Positions 49,377 to 58,880 of a stretch of DNA of 64,000 bases are shown one piece after another. A program made the position numbers and the translations under genes. How positions within the stretch are numbered: the stretch's first letter is position 1; each line of letters starts with the position of its first letter. Origin of the DNA: Chrysophaeum taylorii (Eukaryota; Sar; Pelagophyceae; Pelagomonadales; Pelagomonadaceae); NCBI GenBank assembly GCA_029834535.1, contig JAQMWT010000358.1, positions 62,001 to 126,000 of the forward strand, written 5' to 3'. The notes under the pieces were generated by a model. It was not told the origin of the DNA. It worked only from the letters and a program-made list of their open reading frames with translations, and did not search any database.

Positions 49377-50652
49377 CTAGGCTATCATCGACGGAGCCGC
49401 CACGGGGGAGCCCGATGATGGTGGTGGTGGTCGTGGTACGGGCGCCTCGGGGCTCGTTGTTGGAAGGTCGTCGGGCAGATCCGCGGGGGAAGGCCCGTCA
49501 AAGGAATCAGAGGAGGAGGCGGCGGTATCAGTCGCCCCACCGAAGTCGATTGGCGGAAGGGGCTCGGGAGTCCTCTCGTCGGAGAAGGCGGGCGTATCGG
49601 GCTTGGCGTCGAGAGCGTCGGCAAGCCTGAAGAGAGGAAGGTGGAATAGAAGGGTGGAGACATACTCACTCGGAAAAGCGCTTGGCATCGAGGTCCCTGT
49701 CGGGAAGCGCGGAGAGGGCGGCCGCCGCGAGTCTCCAGCACCTCGAGTAGCTCGGGAGGCGGGCGGCGGCGTCGAGGGCGTCGCGGAGGGCGCGGCGGGT
49801 CTCGATCTCGTGCATGTTGAACTCGAAGTCGACGGCGGCGAGCTCGTTGCTGTCGGCCTGGCAGTCGGCCATGACTCTGAGGGCGACGCCGACGGCCGGA
49901 GTCGCGTGGTCGACGACGTGCGCGCCCTTTGCGGGGCGGAGAAAGCCGAAGAAGGATCGTCGGCGGCTCGGGGGGTAGGAGAGCTTGACGCGCGAGGCGA
50001 GGGGCGCGGAGACGACGAGGAGCGAGAGGAGTCTCGCTCTCAAAAGTTCGGGCGAGAGCTTGACGCGCCTCCCCGCCGCCGAGAGGAAGTTGGAGACCTT
50101 TGCGAGCGCGGCCTCGCGGTGGCGCCTCGCGAGTTCGAGTCGCGCGGCGGCTCTTCCGACGAGGACGACGGCCGCCTGGTCGTCGTAGCCCGTCTCGAGG
50201 GAGGCGCCGTAGAGCAAAACACCCAGCTCGGGGTTTTTCGCCTCGTCAAACGCCTTGTTGGCCTGGTAGTTGAGTTCGAGGCACCGCGCGGCCTGGCGGT
50301 CGACCGCGACGCCGAGATGCTCGGCGATGTGGCACACCTTTTCGACCGTGTTGACGTTGTGGAACTCGAGGACGGCGCCCGTCGAGGTGAGCGCGGCGAC
50401 GTTGGGACCCACCGCGCACCTCCCGAAGCACTTGTGCGGCTTGACGTCGACGTTTTCCCCCGCGGTGAGGGCGATGCTTGCCCCGAGGGCCATCGCGGCC
50501 CCGCGCTCGCGGCACCATCGGTTCGAGCACACGAACAGGCACTGCTGTTCGTCTTGTTGTTCCGCCGAAGACAATCTTCTGACGAGCGAGGGCGACGAGG
50601 CGCGCGGCGCCGCAAAGCCCGCGGCGCGCAGAACGAGAAGAACCAGCCACAT
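49377..50652 (-). CDS. Plastid-targeted [2Fe-2S] thioredoxin-fold (ferredoxin-like) protein
   Basis: 410 residues after splicing: exon 1 50652-49670, a 43-nt intron 49669-49627 (GTGAGT...CTTCAG), exon 2 49626-49377. The presequence MWLVLLVLRAAG is followed by FAAPRASSPS, the Phe-type plastid signature. Residues about 37-110 carry the thioredoxin-like ferredoxin cluster ligands: CSNRWCRERGA (C-x4-C) then CFGRCAVGPNV (C-x3-C). This is as in NuoE-type and plant plastid Fe-S carriers. The rest (about 120-330) is helical and unrecognised, ending in a Pro/Ser/Asp-rich tail. A plastid electron carrier or Fe-S sensor is likely. A fused helical C-domain of about 300 residues is unusual. Confidence 0.75.
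49627..49669 (-). other. 43-nt intron in plastid Fe-S protein gene
   Basis: Strong GTGAGT donor and CTTCAG acceptor. Splicing replaces an immediate TGA with ELADALDAKPD in the downstream frame. Confidence 0.8.
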
Positions 50653-50712
50653 GTCACCACCAATCCCAACGGAACTTGAACCTGAAACCGGCGGTTTCTT
50701 TCTTCAGAGTTT

Positions 50713-52770
50713 ATGTTCGTCGTCGGCACCGACGACGACGACGACGACAAGGTGCTCGGGTTCGAGGTGGTCAAGGAGGATGATGCTGCGAGGGGGCGAT
50801 TTTTGCTGTATTTTGTGATCGACGGCACGGGGGTCGTGGTGCCCCCGGACCATGATGCGCAAGCGCGGCGCGCTCCTGTCAGATCCCGCGGTGGGCTCCT
50901 TCTGCGGCCCAAGGATTTGGGAATCGGGGTCGAGGTAAAGGTCAACGACGAGGACACCTGGCGAATTTTGGACGCCGAGCCGGCGACGAGGCGCTACTAC
51001 AAGCAGTTTGGCCTGCCGCTCGGTTCGAGAATCGCGGACGAAAAACCGCTTCGCTTCTTCGGCTTCCGTCGCGAGGGCGAGCGGTTTGTGATCGACTACT
51101 ACGACGACGCAACGGTTGCGATCTTTCGCCAGTTCCACGACGGATCGCTCGAGCCGTGGTGCGCGCAACGCGCGCTCGTCGTCGACGGCAGGCACGCGTC
51201 GGCGGCGTCGCTGTACCGCGCGATGGCATCGGGGAACCCCGCGTACCTCGGCGAGCTCCAAGTCACGCTCGACGACTGCTGCGACGAGGAGTACACCGAT
51301 GCGCCGCTCCGGTTCGAGGCCGAGTTTTCGGGAATCGTCCGCGGCTATTCCGTCGAGGACGCCGCCGAGAAGCTCGCGGTAAACGCGTTTCGGGACCGGA
51401 CCGTTTCCGTCGAATTTTTGAACGACGGCCGTCCCGTGCTGCGGCGCATGCATTACTTCTGTCGTCCGTCCGTTTTCGGCGACCCGCGCCCGATCTGGCT
51501 CCCGCAGCTCGTGGTCCCTTCGGTTCTGCTATTGGAACTCCCGAGATCGGGGTCGTCGCTCCACGAACTCCGCGTGCTCGGACCCGCCGACCGTCGCACG
51601 CACCGCTTCCTCCGACGCGCGGAGCAGGGGATCTACGATTTTGCTCCTTCTCTCAAGGTCCGAGGACTCGACGACGTCCAAGCGGCAGTCGCCGTTGCCG
51701 TCGCCGTCGTCGACGTCGGCGGCGGAAACGACGCCTGCGCCCTCGCGCTCGCGCGCCTCGCGGCTCGACTATATCTTTCTCGCCTCAACGTGCGACGGCT
51801 GTCCAGGACAATGGATAAAGCAACCAATTTGTCCGTCGAGCGGCTCGTGCGGTTGCTCGAGGCCAAGGCAACCGACCGATCGGTCGCGGCGCTCCGAAAC
51901 GAGGAAATCGAGGCGGTCGCCGCTAGTTTAAGAACTACTACTGGGGAGCCGCGAATCGACGATTTCGTCGACGCGGTCGCGCTCGCGATCGTCGCAGCGA
52001 CGCCCTCCGACGACAACCCCGTTGGCAGGTGGCTCGCGCGAAAGGTCGCCTCCTTCGTCGTCTCGCCGCGCACGCTCCGCTCAGCGTTCCGGGCTCGAGA
52101 CGCCGGCAAGACCGGCACCGCCGACGCCGCCACGGCGCGCCTTGTTTTTCGCGACCGCGGCTGCCTGTTGTCGCCGCCGCACGCCCCCTTCGACTACGAA
52201 GCCTACTGCGACGAAGTTTATTGCGCTGATTTCTCCAACGCTGCTCCTCCGAAGCCGACGACGACGACGACGACCGCGAGAAAACCCGACGAGTCCCTCG
52301 AACATCGACTCAATCGCACCACCACCACCACCACCAAGGACGTCACGCTCCGCCCGGTCGACCGGGCCTCGCCCGAGGTCGTCCGCGCGCATCGCAACTT
52401 CGCGACGGCGTTCGGACGAGCCCACCGCCACCGCGCGCTCCGGGCTCGCCTCGCCACCCAGATCCCCCGCGGCCAGCCAGACCACGAGGTCACCAGGAAT
52501 CAGTTTGCCGAGGGCGTCAACCGCATCCTCGCCGAGGGCCAGATCGATATCCGACGCGCCGACCTCGACCTCCTCGCGGACTTTGCCTTTGCTACCTCGC
52601 CGACCGAACCCGATGCCAACCTCCTCCGCCACCCGTGCGACGCGATCCTCGCTGCCATGCTCGCCTCAGGTGACCAGACCGGTCTCCTGGCACTTCGCAC
52701 GAGCGCCCTAAAGCGCCGCATTCACGCAGGCACCCTACCTTACGTATCATCATCATCTTCTTATTCTTAG
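50713..52770 (+). CDS. EFHC-like axonemal protein with DM10 domains
   Basis: 685 residues, intronless. DM10 unit 1 (about 12-100) ends LRPKDLGIGVEVKV...ILDAEPATRRYYKQFG (read in parts), matching the 'DF.IG..I.....F.I.D.D..T..YL...G' close. A second starts KPLRFFGFRREGERFVIDYY (about 112). A third is APLRFEAEFSG...TVSVEFLNDG to VLGPADRRTHRFLRR (about 205-310). Three DM10 units are the EFHC1/EFHC2 (Rib72) plan, proteins inside ciliary doublet microtubules. The C-terminal third is helical with no clear EF-hand loop. With BBS7 this supports a flagellate stage. It lies 60 nt from the divergent Fe-S gene. Confidence 0.75.
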   Translation: MFVVGTDDDDDDKVLGFEVVKEDDAARGRFLLYFVIDGTGVVVPPDHDAQARRAPVRSRGGLLLRPKDLGIGVEVKVNDEDTWRILDAEPATRRYYKQFGLPLGSRIADEKPLRFFGFRREGERFVIDYYDDATVAIFRQFHDGSLEPWCAQRALVVDGRHASAASLYRAMASGNPAYLGELQVTLDDCCDEEYTDAPLRFEAEFSGIVRGYSVEDAAEKLAVNAFRDRTVSVEFLNDGRPVLRRMHYFCRPSVFGDPRPIWLPQLVVPSVLLLELPRSGSSLHELRVLGPADRRTHRFLRRAEQGIYDFAPSLKVRGLDDVQAAVAVAVAVVDVGGGNDACALALARLAARLYLSRLNVRRLSRTMDKATNLSVERLVRLLEAKATDRSVAALRNEEIEAVAASLRTTTGEPRIDDFVDAVALAIVAATPSDDNPVGRWLARKVASFVVSPRTLRSAFRARDAGKTGTADAATARLVFRDRGCLLSPPHAPFDYEAYCDEVYCADFSNAAPPKPTTTTTTARKPDESLEHRLNRTTTTTTKDVTLRPVDRASPEVVRAHRNFATAFGRAHRHRALRARLATQIPRGQPDHEVTRNQFAEGVNRILAEGQIDIRRADLDLLADFAFATSPTEPDANLLRHPCDAILAAMLASGDQTGLLALRTSALKRRIHAGTLPYVSSSSSYS

Positions 52771-52903
52771 TCGTCGTAGTAGGAGTAGGAGTAGGCTGCG
52801 TTGCGTTGCGTCGATCGATCGGTCCCCTCGTGCTGCGAGACGACAAAAATATGGACGACCGTCATCATTAGTGGCATCGGCCACCACCACGCGCATGTAG
52901 TAG

Positions 52904-54652
52904 TCACCGTCGTTGGCCTTCGCGTTGGAAGCGCGCAATCGCGTCACGGAGCTCGTCCATATCCAGGTTGCCGGACTTGTCGGCGTCGGCCGTCTTGAAC
53001 TTGTGAGCACGATCGCGGAAGAGCCATCTGGCGAAGGGGGCGTATGGCGTCGTAGCGAGGCCTTGCTGAAGTTTGGTGACCGTGAGGACACCATTTCGGA
53101 CGTGATGGTCGCATATGTCCATGATGGCGGCGGCGTAGTCGAGGGGGTTCCCGGCCCAGTCGATGGGATTGTGGGATTTTGATTCTTTGGACTGGTCGTA
53201 GGTCGAGACGTGCGAGCAGTTGTTTGCAGCGTCGTCGAGGCGTTGGCGCAGGGCGACGAGGTCGTCGAGGGTCGGGGTTTGAGCGAGGAGGAGATTCCCA
53301 AGGATAGCGCGTCCGGCGTGCTGGATAAAGCGGGCTCGGTCGTGAGCAGCGAGGCCGTCGCGCGTGTCTGCGACGATGCCGCGGTCGGTCGAGAGCATGA
53401 GTTTGGCTTCCTCCGCGGAGGCGCCGTCGGAGAGGACGAGGAGGAGCGCCATGGCGGCCTCCTGGACTTCGGCGTCGAGGCGACAGCGACGCATCGCGGT
53501 GCGCGAAACGAGGACGAGGTCGCCGAAGTCGACGGGCTCGTCGTCGTCGCGCCAGGTCCTGACGTGGCGCACCAGGTTCTCGAGGGCCTGGATGCCGTGG
53601 GCGAGCGAGGGCGTCGGTCCCGCTCGGACGACGGTAGTCACGACGCGCAGGCACGCGCGAAGGGCTCCGGCGTTGGCGAGCCGCGCGGCCGCCCTCTGGT
53701 CGCGCGCAAAATATCGGGTCGCCGCGAGCGCGTTGAGCCGGAAAGTATCGTCCTGGATATTTTCGAACGCGTCGACCGACGAGCCGGCGTCGTTCGCGGC
53801 GAGGAGGAGGCACCAACTCAGGCATCGAGCGGCGTCGTCTGCGAGCGCGGCCGACAGCAGGCCGCCGGTCATCGCGAGAGCGTGGGCGAACCGGCCGAGC
53901 GCGCGGCCGATGACTTTTTTCTTGGGGGCGTTGATGCTCGACGAGTCGCGCCTCGCGGCGCAGAGATCTCGCGCGCGCGCGTCCACATCGAGCCGACCCG
54001 CGTAGTCGTCGTCTTCGTCGTCCGCGACGGGAAGGTGGGTATCACTCCTCAGCGTAGGCCAGCCGTCGTTTGGATCGCCGATAACCGGCCACTTGGCAGG
54101 CCAGCCTTCGGGCGGGTCTCTTCTTCTTCTCGACGCGGAGACGCCAGAATCCTTCTCGTCCTCGTTTCCCGAGGACTCCGAGGTGATGGTGCCGCCGTCA
54201 CGGTCGTCGAGATAGTCCTCGAGCCGCGGCTGCGCCGACACTTGGACGTCCGAGTCGTCGTCGTCGTCGTCGTCGGACGCGGGTTCCGGCACGACGAGTC
54301 GCGGCATCGGAGCGTACGCGCGCTCGGGCATCGGCACGAACTCCTCCGCCCGCGGCAGCTCGAGGTCGGCTCCCGTCGTCACCAAGTATGTCGGAGGCGC
54401 CGTTCTGTTCTTCTTCTTCTTTTTGGCGCGCAACGCCTTTTTCTTGGGATCCTGAAGCGCCGCCGGCACGATTGCCGGCATCACGCCGTTGGCTGCTGCC
54501 GTGGCGAGTACTCGTCGCAGGAACGGCGGCGCGCGCTGCCGGACAGCGAGCGCCAACGGCACGCGCTCTGCTTTCTGAAGATTCTTATTTACCGGAGTGT
54601 CGGTCGGTTCGGGAAAGTCAAAAAAGGTTACACCACCAGCGCCGACCACCAT
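52904..54652 (-). CDS. Armadillo-like helical protein with C-terminal EF-hand
   Basis: 582 residues. The N-terminus (TFFDFPEPTDTPVNKNLQ) and a basic Lys-rich stretch (about 75-85) are followed by acidic disorder. Residues about 240-460 are repeated amphipathic helices of ARM/HEAT type (ALAMTGGLLSAALADDA, FRLNALAATRYFARDQ, HGIQALENLVRHVR). The C-terminus has one clear EF-hand loop, DADKSGNLDMDEL (about 557-569), and a degenerate partner helix before it. Calcium sensing on an ARM scaffold is inferred. No orthologue named. It is the next gene after the EFHC-like one and could be ciliary, but nothing in the sequence proves it. Confidence 0.65.
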   Translation of the reverse strand: MVVGAGGVTFFDFPEPTDTPVNKNLQKAERVPLALAVRQRAPPFLRRVLATAAANGVMPAIVPAALQDPKKKALRAKKKKKNRTAPPTYLVTTGADLELPRAEEFVPMPERAYAPMPRLVVPEPASDDDDDDDSDVQVSAQPRLEDYLDDRDGGTITSESSGNEDEKDSGVSASRRRRDPPEGWPAKWPVIGDPNDGWPTLRSDTHLPVADDEDDDYAGRLDVDARARDLCAARRDSSSINAPKKKVIGRALGRFAHALAMTGGLLSAALADDAARCLSWCLLLAANDAGSSVDAFENIQDDTFRLNALAATRYFARDQRAAARLANAGALRACLRVVTTVVRAGPTPSLAHGIQALENLVRHVRTWRDDDEPVDFGDLVLVSRTAMRRCRLDAEVQEAAMALLLVLSDGASAEEAKLMLSTDRGIVADTRDGLAAHDRARFIQHAGRAILGNLLLAQTPTLDDLVALRQRLDDAANNCSHVSTYDQSKESKSHNPIDWAGNPLDYAAAIMDICDHHVRNGVLTVTKLQQGLATTPYAPFARWLFRDRAHKFKTADADKSGNLDMDELRDAIARFQREGQRR

Positions 54653-54694
54653 CTCAACTTTCTGACGCAGAGATATCCTACCTCCTACTAAACA

Positions 54695-55672
54695 TTAGAG
54701 GGGTTCGAGGACGAGAAGTCGCGCCGCCGGGTCGTAGGCGAGGCGAAAGTCGGCGTCGTCGCCAGCGTCCTCCGCGAGGGAGGTTCGGAGAAAGTCAAGA
54801 GTGCGCTCGAGAAAACCGAGGGCGGTTTGCGGAGACCAGGCCGTGGTAAAGGATGGGAGGTCGGTGGTTCGGAAGGTCTGAAGCTTCTGGACTCCACCGG
54901 ACTCGTCTTTGAACCCAAAGACGATGGTGGGAACGCCGGCGAGATAGGACTGGATCCAGCACTTGAGCAGCTTGAACCGCTCGAAGGACTTGGCGTGGTG
55001 TCTGGCCTCGAGGAGCCTGTGGGTCTTGAGCTCGACGTAGTTGTGGTGGTCGTCGATGCAGTCGACTTCGGCGGCGACGAAAAGCATGTGGCGGCCAACT
55101 TTGAGCCTGATGCACACGACAAACTCGTCGTTGGCATCGATTCCCGCGAGCGGATCGCCACAGCACGCGGCCTCGAACGCGTACCCGTAATACGTCTGCG
55201 CGTCGACCTGTTGTTGTGCCTGCGAGGAGCGGACCGAGAGGTCGAGGCGGCCGTCGCGGCAGCGCCGAACGCCGATTTCCCACGGTTCGTTGTTGTTGTA
55301 GGGCGTCCCGCAGATCTTGTTGAGGTTGTTCCGGTACGTGACGACGTCGTACGCGCTGCCGCCAAATCTCTCGAAAGCCTGCTCGGGTAGTAGGTTGGTC
55401 ACGCCTCGCCGTTTCGGGACGAACGACGCGAAACCCTCGTTGAGGTCCAGGGGGGGGCACGGCTCGCGGTACCGCCGCAACTGCCCCCTCGCCGCCTCGC
55501 CCCAAGTCACCTCGTCCCCGCGCCGCGCGAAGCACCCTACCTCAACGGGCTTGGCGATTCGACCCGCGCCAGTGCCCGGAGAAGACTCGACCTACGTGCG
55601 ATATCATTCTTAATAATAATAATAATTAGGAACGGGAAGACGCTCGCCTCCATCGTCCACCGTGGGGGGCAT
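54695..55672 (-). CDS. DXO/RAI1 decapping nuclease
   Basis: 311 residues in my model: a short first exon 55672-55634 (MPPTVDDGGERLP), a 42-nt intron 55633-55592 (GTTCCT...CGTAG), then exon 2 55591-54695. The body is clearly DXO/RAI1: GYAFEAAC, FVAAEVDCID, YVELKTHRLLE, and KLLKCWIQSYLAGVPTIVFGF. These hold the acidic metal ligands (Glu in GYAFEA, Glu-x-Asp in EVD, Glu-x-Lys in ELK). The enzyme removes incomplete or NAD caps and degrades faulty mRNAs. Exon 1 is inferred: the conserved frame has no ATG after the stop at about 55592 and needs an upstream start. Confidence 0.88.
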
Positions 55673-55745
55673 CGCCGCCTTTTCATCTGAGTATTGTATC
55701 TTATGACGTCATAAATGCAACATGGCGATGGCCTCCTGATGAGAG

Positions 55746-57059
55746 ATGCCGCGAGGCAAGGTCGTCCGCCAGCAGTTTTTGTCTCCGGAGGACGAGGAGG
55801 CGTGGCGCAAGGGTCAGGCGGAGCGGCTCAAACGGGTGCTGACGCGGGAGCCGCGCCAGGCAGCCGTTTCTTCGGCCCAGGCGCGAGACCCGTTGACCGT
55901 GGCCGTCGACGAAGCCGTCGGGAAGATCGTCTCCATCTTCGATGATCGGTTGTCGGTCGCGGCGCCCAAAACCACCAGCGTGCCCGTGGGAAGCGTGCGG
56001 ACGCAGCGGGAGCGCGCGGCCGCGGCCCTTCGCGACCGCGAAGACGCCGCCGCGGAGCTGCTCGTCGCGCCCGGCTTTGGGTTTTCCGAGGTCGAGGCTG
56101 TGCAGGAGGACTTCGTGAGCCACCTCCGGTTTCACAAGTTGTCCTCGCCGCGCGCGCGGTTGCGGGAGCGACTCACGAGCGAGACGATGCTCCGCCTCGT
56201 CGGCCTTTCCGTCCACCTTTTGTATTGGACCGTCCTCGGGCCGCACCCCGTGGGGAATGACGTGGGGCCGTCGGAAGCCGAGCGCTCGCAGCTCGTCTCC
56301 GAAACCCTCGGGTGCTACGCGGATTTTCAGGATGAAGCAAAGCGCGACCTGGCCGTCGTCGCCGTCGGCCACCTCTCGCTACACTGCGCCGTCGAACGCC
56401 TCTTTTGCAGCGCGTATCGATGGTTCCGCGCGAAAGAGGATCCGCAGGTCGAGGCGACCCTCTTGGCCTTCCATCGGTACCTCGCGAGCCTCTTCGACCC
56501 GCATGGCTACCACGCGCAGTATTTGGCGCTCCACCACCGGGGCGATGATTTGGCGTCCAATCAAAGACGCCCGCAACGAGTGCGCCTTCAGGACCGCTTC
56601 TACGCCACCTCGCCCACCTTGAGAGTCCTCTTTCCGGCGCCCACGGCACCTCGGGCACGCGCGCTCGCCGCCAAGGCGACGACGACGCTCCCCGTTGATG
56701 TTCGTAATAATGCTGGTCTTGGGGACGACGACGACGGACGACGACACGGCGGCGCCGAAGAGGCGACAATGGTCTTGCCCGTCATCAATTCCAGCTCTTC
56801 TTCTTCTTCTTCTTCTTCTTCGACCCTCCTCCGTTCTGTGCCTCGACGGGGAACCGCGGACCTCGCGACAATCTCTGACAACGAGCGCCCCTCGCTCCTC
56901 CACCGACTGCACACCCAAATCACGGCCGGGAGAGCACACCTGCGAGATGAAGAATCCCCATCGCCCGCCAAGCGCCTCTCCGCCATCAAGCGGGCCAAAG
57001 CAGCCCAACTCAAAATAGCCTATATCGAGGCGCTCGACAAGCGCGCCCCCTGGTCCTAG
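55746..57059 (+). CDS. Unknown protein, 437 aa
   Basis: Starts MPRGKVVRQQFLSPEDEEAW. Residues about 30-290 are helical with conserved-looking patches: EAVGKIVSIFDDRLS, VGLSVHLLYWTVLGPHP and LSLHCAVERLFCSAYRWFR, ending FHRYLASLFDPHGYH. The last third is disordered with a TCT-encoded Ser run and a basic helix (AKRLSAIKRAKAAQLK). I cannot place it. A distant relation to PPP1R36-type phosphatase regulators crossed my mind but is not supported by a motif. It is the last gene before the repeat field. Confidence 0.6.
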   Translation: MPRGKVVRQQFLSPEDEEAWRKGQAERLKRVLTREPRQAAVSSAQARDPLTVAVDEAVGKIVSIFDDRLSVAAPKTTSVPVGSVRTQRERAAAALRDREDAAAELLVAPGFGFSEVEAVQEDFVSHLRFHKLSSPRARLRERLTSETMLRLVGLSVHLLYWTVLGPHPVGNDVGPSEAERSQLVSETLGCYADFQDEAKRDLAVVAVGHLSLHCAVERLFCSAYRWFRAKEDPQVEATLLAFHRYLASLFDPHGYHAQYLALHHRGDDLASNQRRPQRVRLQDRFYATSPTLRVLFPAPTAPRARALAAKATTTLPVDVRNNAGLGDDDDGRRHGGAEEATMVLPVINSSSSSSSSSSSTLLRSVPRRGTADLATISDNERPSLLHRLHTQITAGRAHLRDEESPSPAKRLSAIKRAKAAQLKIAYIEALDKRAPWS

Positions 57060-57276
57060 GATTATTTTCTATCCGTCGACTGCTGGTGGTGGTGAGACAG
57101 CGCTCGATCTTATTATAAGGAAATTTTAAGGTCGACTGAAAGCGAATGCGTGGGGTGCGAACGTGGGCACCGTCGTGCGGGGCGTGTTTTTTCCAAGTTG
57201 TGGAAATCTTGTCCTTACTACTAATCGACAGATGTTTGTCTGTCTGTCTTTAAATGTCGAATGCTTGTCTGTCTGT
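57060..57276. repeat. Edge of repeat field, TGTC/TTTAAATGTCGA satellites
   Basis: Runs of TGTCTGTCTGTC and repeated CTTTAAATGTCGA words begin here and recur at 57514-57540, 59215 and 59455. Confidence 0.7.
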
Positions 57277-57513
57277 CTTTAAATGTCGACTGCTAAGAGG
57301 GGGGGGTGTGTGTGGGGAGCATGAAGGATGTGGGTGGGTTTGTGGGGTATGAGGGATGTGCCTGACGGGCGGAGATAAGTACGCGGGACCTAGTCGGGGT
57401 CATCGCCGAGGCGTGGGGCAGGCGAAGAGAGGACGGGCCCCGCCCGTAGGTCGTACGCATGCTGCCGCCGGACGTATGTGCGACGAAGGGTGACGTCCTG
57501 CTGGGATCGGGCG
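57277..57513 (+). repeat. Direct repeat copy A, about 235 bp
   Basis: From CTTTAAATGTCGACTGCTAA to CTGGGATCGGGCG. Nearly identical to copy B at 57539-57773. Scattered differences include AAGT/AAAT and CGCCC/CGTCC. Confidence 0.9.
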
Positions 57514-57538
57514 TTTGTCTGTCTGTCTGTTTGTTTGT

Positions 57539-57773
57539 CTTTAAATGTCAACTGCTAAGAGGGGGGTGTATGTGGGGAGCATGAAGGATGTGGGTGGGTT
57601 TGTGGGGTATGAGGGATGTGCCTGACGGGCGGAGATAAATACGCGGGACCTAGTCGGGGTCATCGCCGAGGCGTGGGGCAGGCGAAGAGAGGACGGGCCC
57701 CGTCCGTAGGTCGTACGCATGCTGCCGCCGGACGTATGTGCGACGAAGGGTGACGTCCTGCTGGGATCGGGCG
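57539..57773 (+). repeat. Direct repeat copy B, about 235 bp
   Basis: Second copy, separated from A by TTTGTCTGTC satellite. Its reverse strand is the 3' end of the retroelement-like ORF at 57650-58165, so copy A is a duplicated tail. Confidence 0.9.
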
Positions 57774-58165
57774 GCCTGGGTGGGGTTTCCCGAGGCGGCG
57801 ACATGGGTGAGGGCGGTGAGGGCACGGCGAGCCCGGCCTAATGCGTTGGCGATCCCCCACTCACGGTAGATGCGGCGAGTTTGGGCCGCCTTTGCCTCTG
57901 TGAAGTTGCCGCAGCCGCTTGCCACCCAGGTTCGCGCAGCGATGCGCTCTGCGCATGTTTGGGCGAGAGCGTGGCACGCCGCGCTGGCCTCACCGAAGGC
58001 ACCAAAGACGAGGCCGGCGACGGTGCCGTAGCTACGTGGCCGCTGTTCGACAGGGCCCAAGAAGCCAGGCGGTGGTGCTGTACCCGGCTGGGGGATGATG
58101 GCGTCGATGCCGCGGGCGTGAGCGAGGTATTCGGAGTGGACTTGCGCTGCGCGCCGATCGACAGG
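57650..58165 (-). pseudogene. Retroelement-associated ORF tail (GAFGEAS-type)
   Basis: An open minus frame reads HSEYLAHARGIDAI, LGPVEQRPRSYGTVAGLVFG, AFGEASAACHALAQTC, then a Trp- and Arg-rich end (RRIYREWGIANALGRARRAL) and SPAPRLGDDPD. The 'GPVE..L.SYG.V.GLVFGAFGEAS..VH.L' pattern is one I associate with the C-terminal region of retroelement proteins in marine eukaryotes. There is no RT domain in view and the 5' side is cut by satellite, so it is a fragment. Confidence 0.5.
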
Positions 58166-58189
58166 CGACGTTTGTTTGTCTTATCCTAA

Positions 58190-58880
58190 CTACTAATCGA
58201 CAGATGTTTGTCTGTCTGTTTGTTTGTTTGTCTGTTTGTCTGTTTGTCCCTCGATTTAGGGTAAGGACCAGGTAGGCCCGCGAGCCAGACATTGATCCTC
58301 CAAGCCGTTTACGGCGACCTCGCAGACTGTTTCCACGACCCGCGGCGGCTCTTTCAGCGCGCCATTCTCACGCCCCGTCGAAACGATGTTGTCGATGCTG
58401 ACAACGCGCGCATGACCGCCGCCTTATTTTCCCGGAGACGAGGCGTCGGAGTTCTTTCGGCCGACTAGGTTGGGTCGGAAGACGACGCCTCGCTCTCAAG
58501 AGTCGAGTTTTGAACTCCCCGACAACCAACGGCATGCTGACTTTGATCGCGAGCTTAAAGTCTTCGCAACCTCGACCCGTCGCACGGCCACTGCAACGGT
58601 ACCAGATACATGATCGATCGTGTCGTTGTCACCGAGGCTCCTCCAACCTGTATCCCTTAAGGCCCGCCGACGCCAAACGATCACCAAGAGCCAGGGCCAG
58701 ACGCCCCGCGAGGTCGGCGTCCTCCTGGCGAAGCCCGTCTTCTGCCACGTCCAGCTCTACGTGGCTTCTGTCGATCGGCAACCCCGGCATATCCTCTTCT
58801 GTCGACGACTCCACCTACTCACGCTGCGCAATACCGATAAGCCCCCTCCCGGCGTCTACACGCGCACTGCGGTGAACTTT
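58190..58880 (+). pseudogene. Pif1/Helitron helicase C-terminal remnant, copy 1 (inverted)
   Basis: After a TGTC/TTTG satellite, the plus strand reads LQAVYGDLADCFHDPRRLFQ then RAILTPRRNDVVDADNARM, a Pif1-like 'ERAIL.P.N..V...N' block. A second frame holds SQGQTPREVGVLLAKPVFCH and VQLYVAS, matching the 'INKSQGQT...VGVYLP.PVFSHGQLYVALSRV' end of Pif1/Helitron helicases. It is frame-broken, and conserved Gly and Ser are replaced. Opposite orientation to the five copies that follow. Confidence 0.75.
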
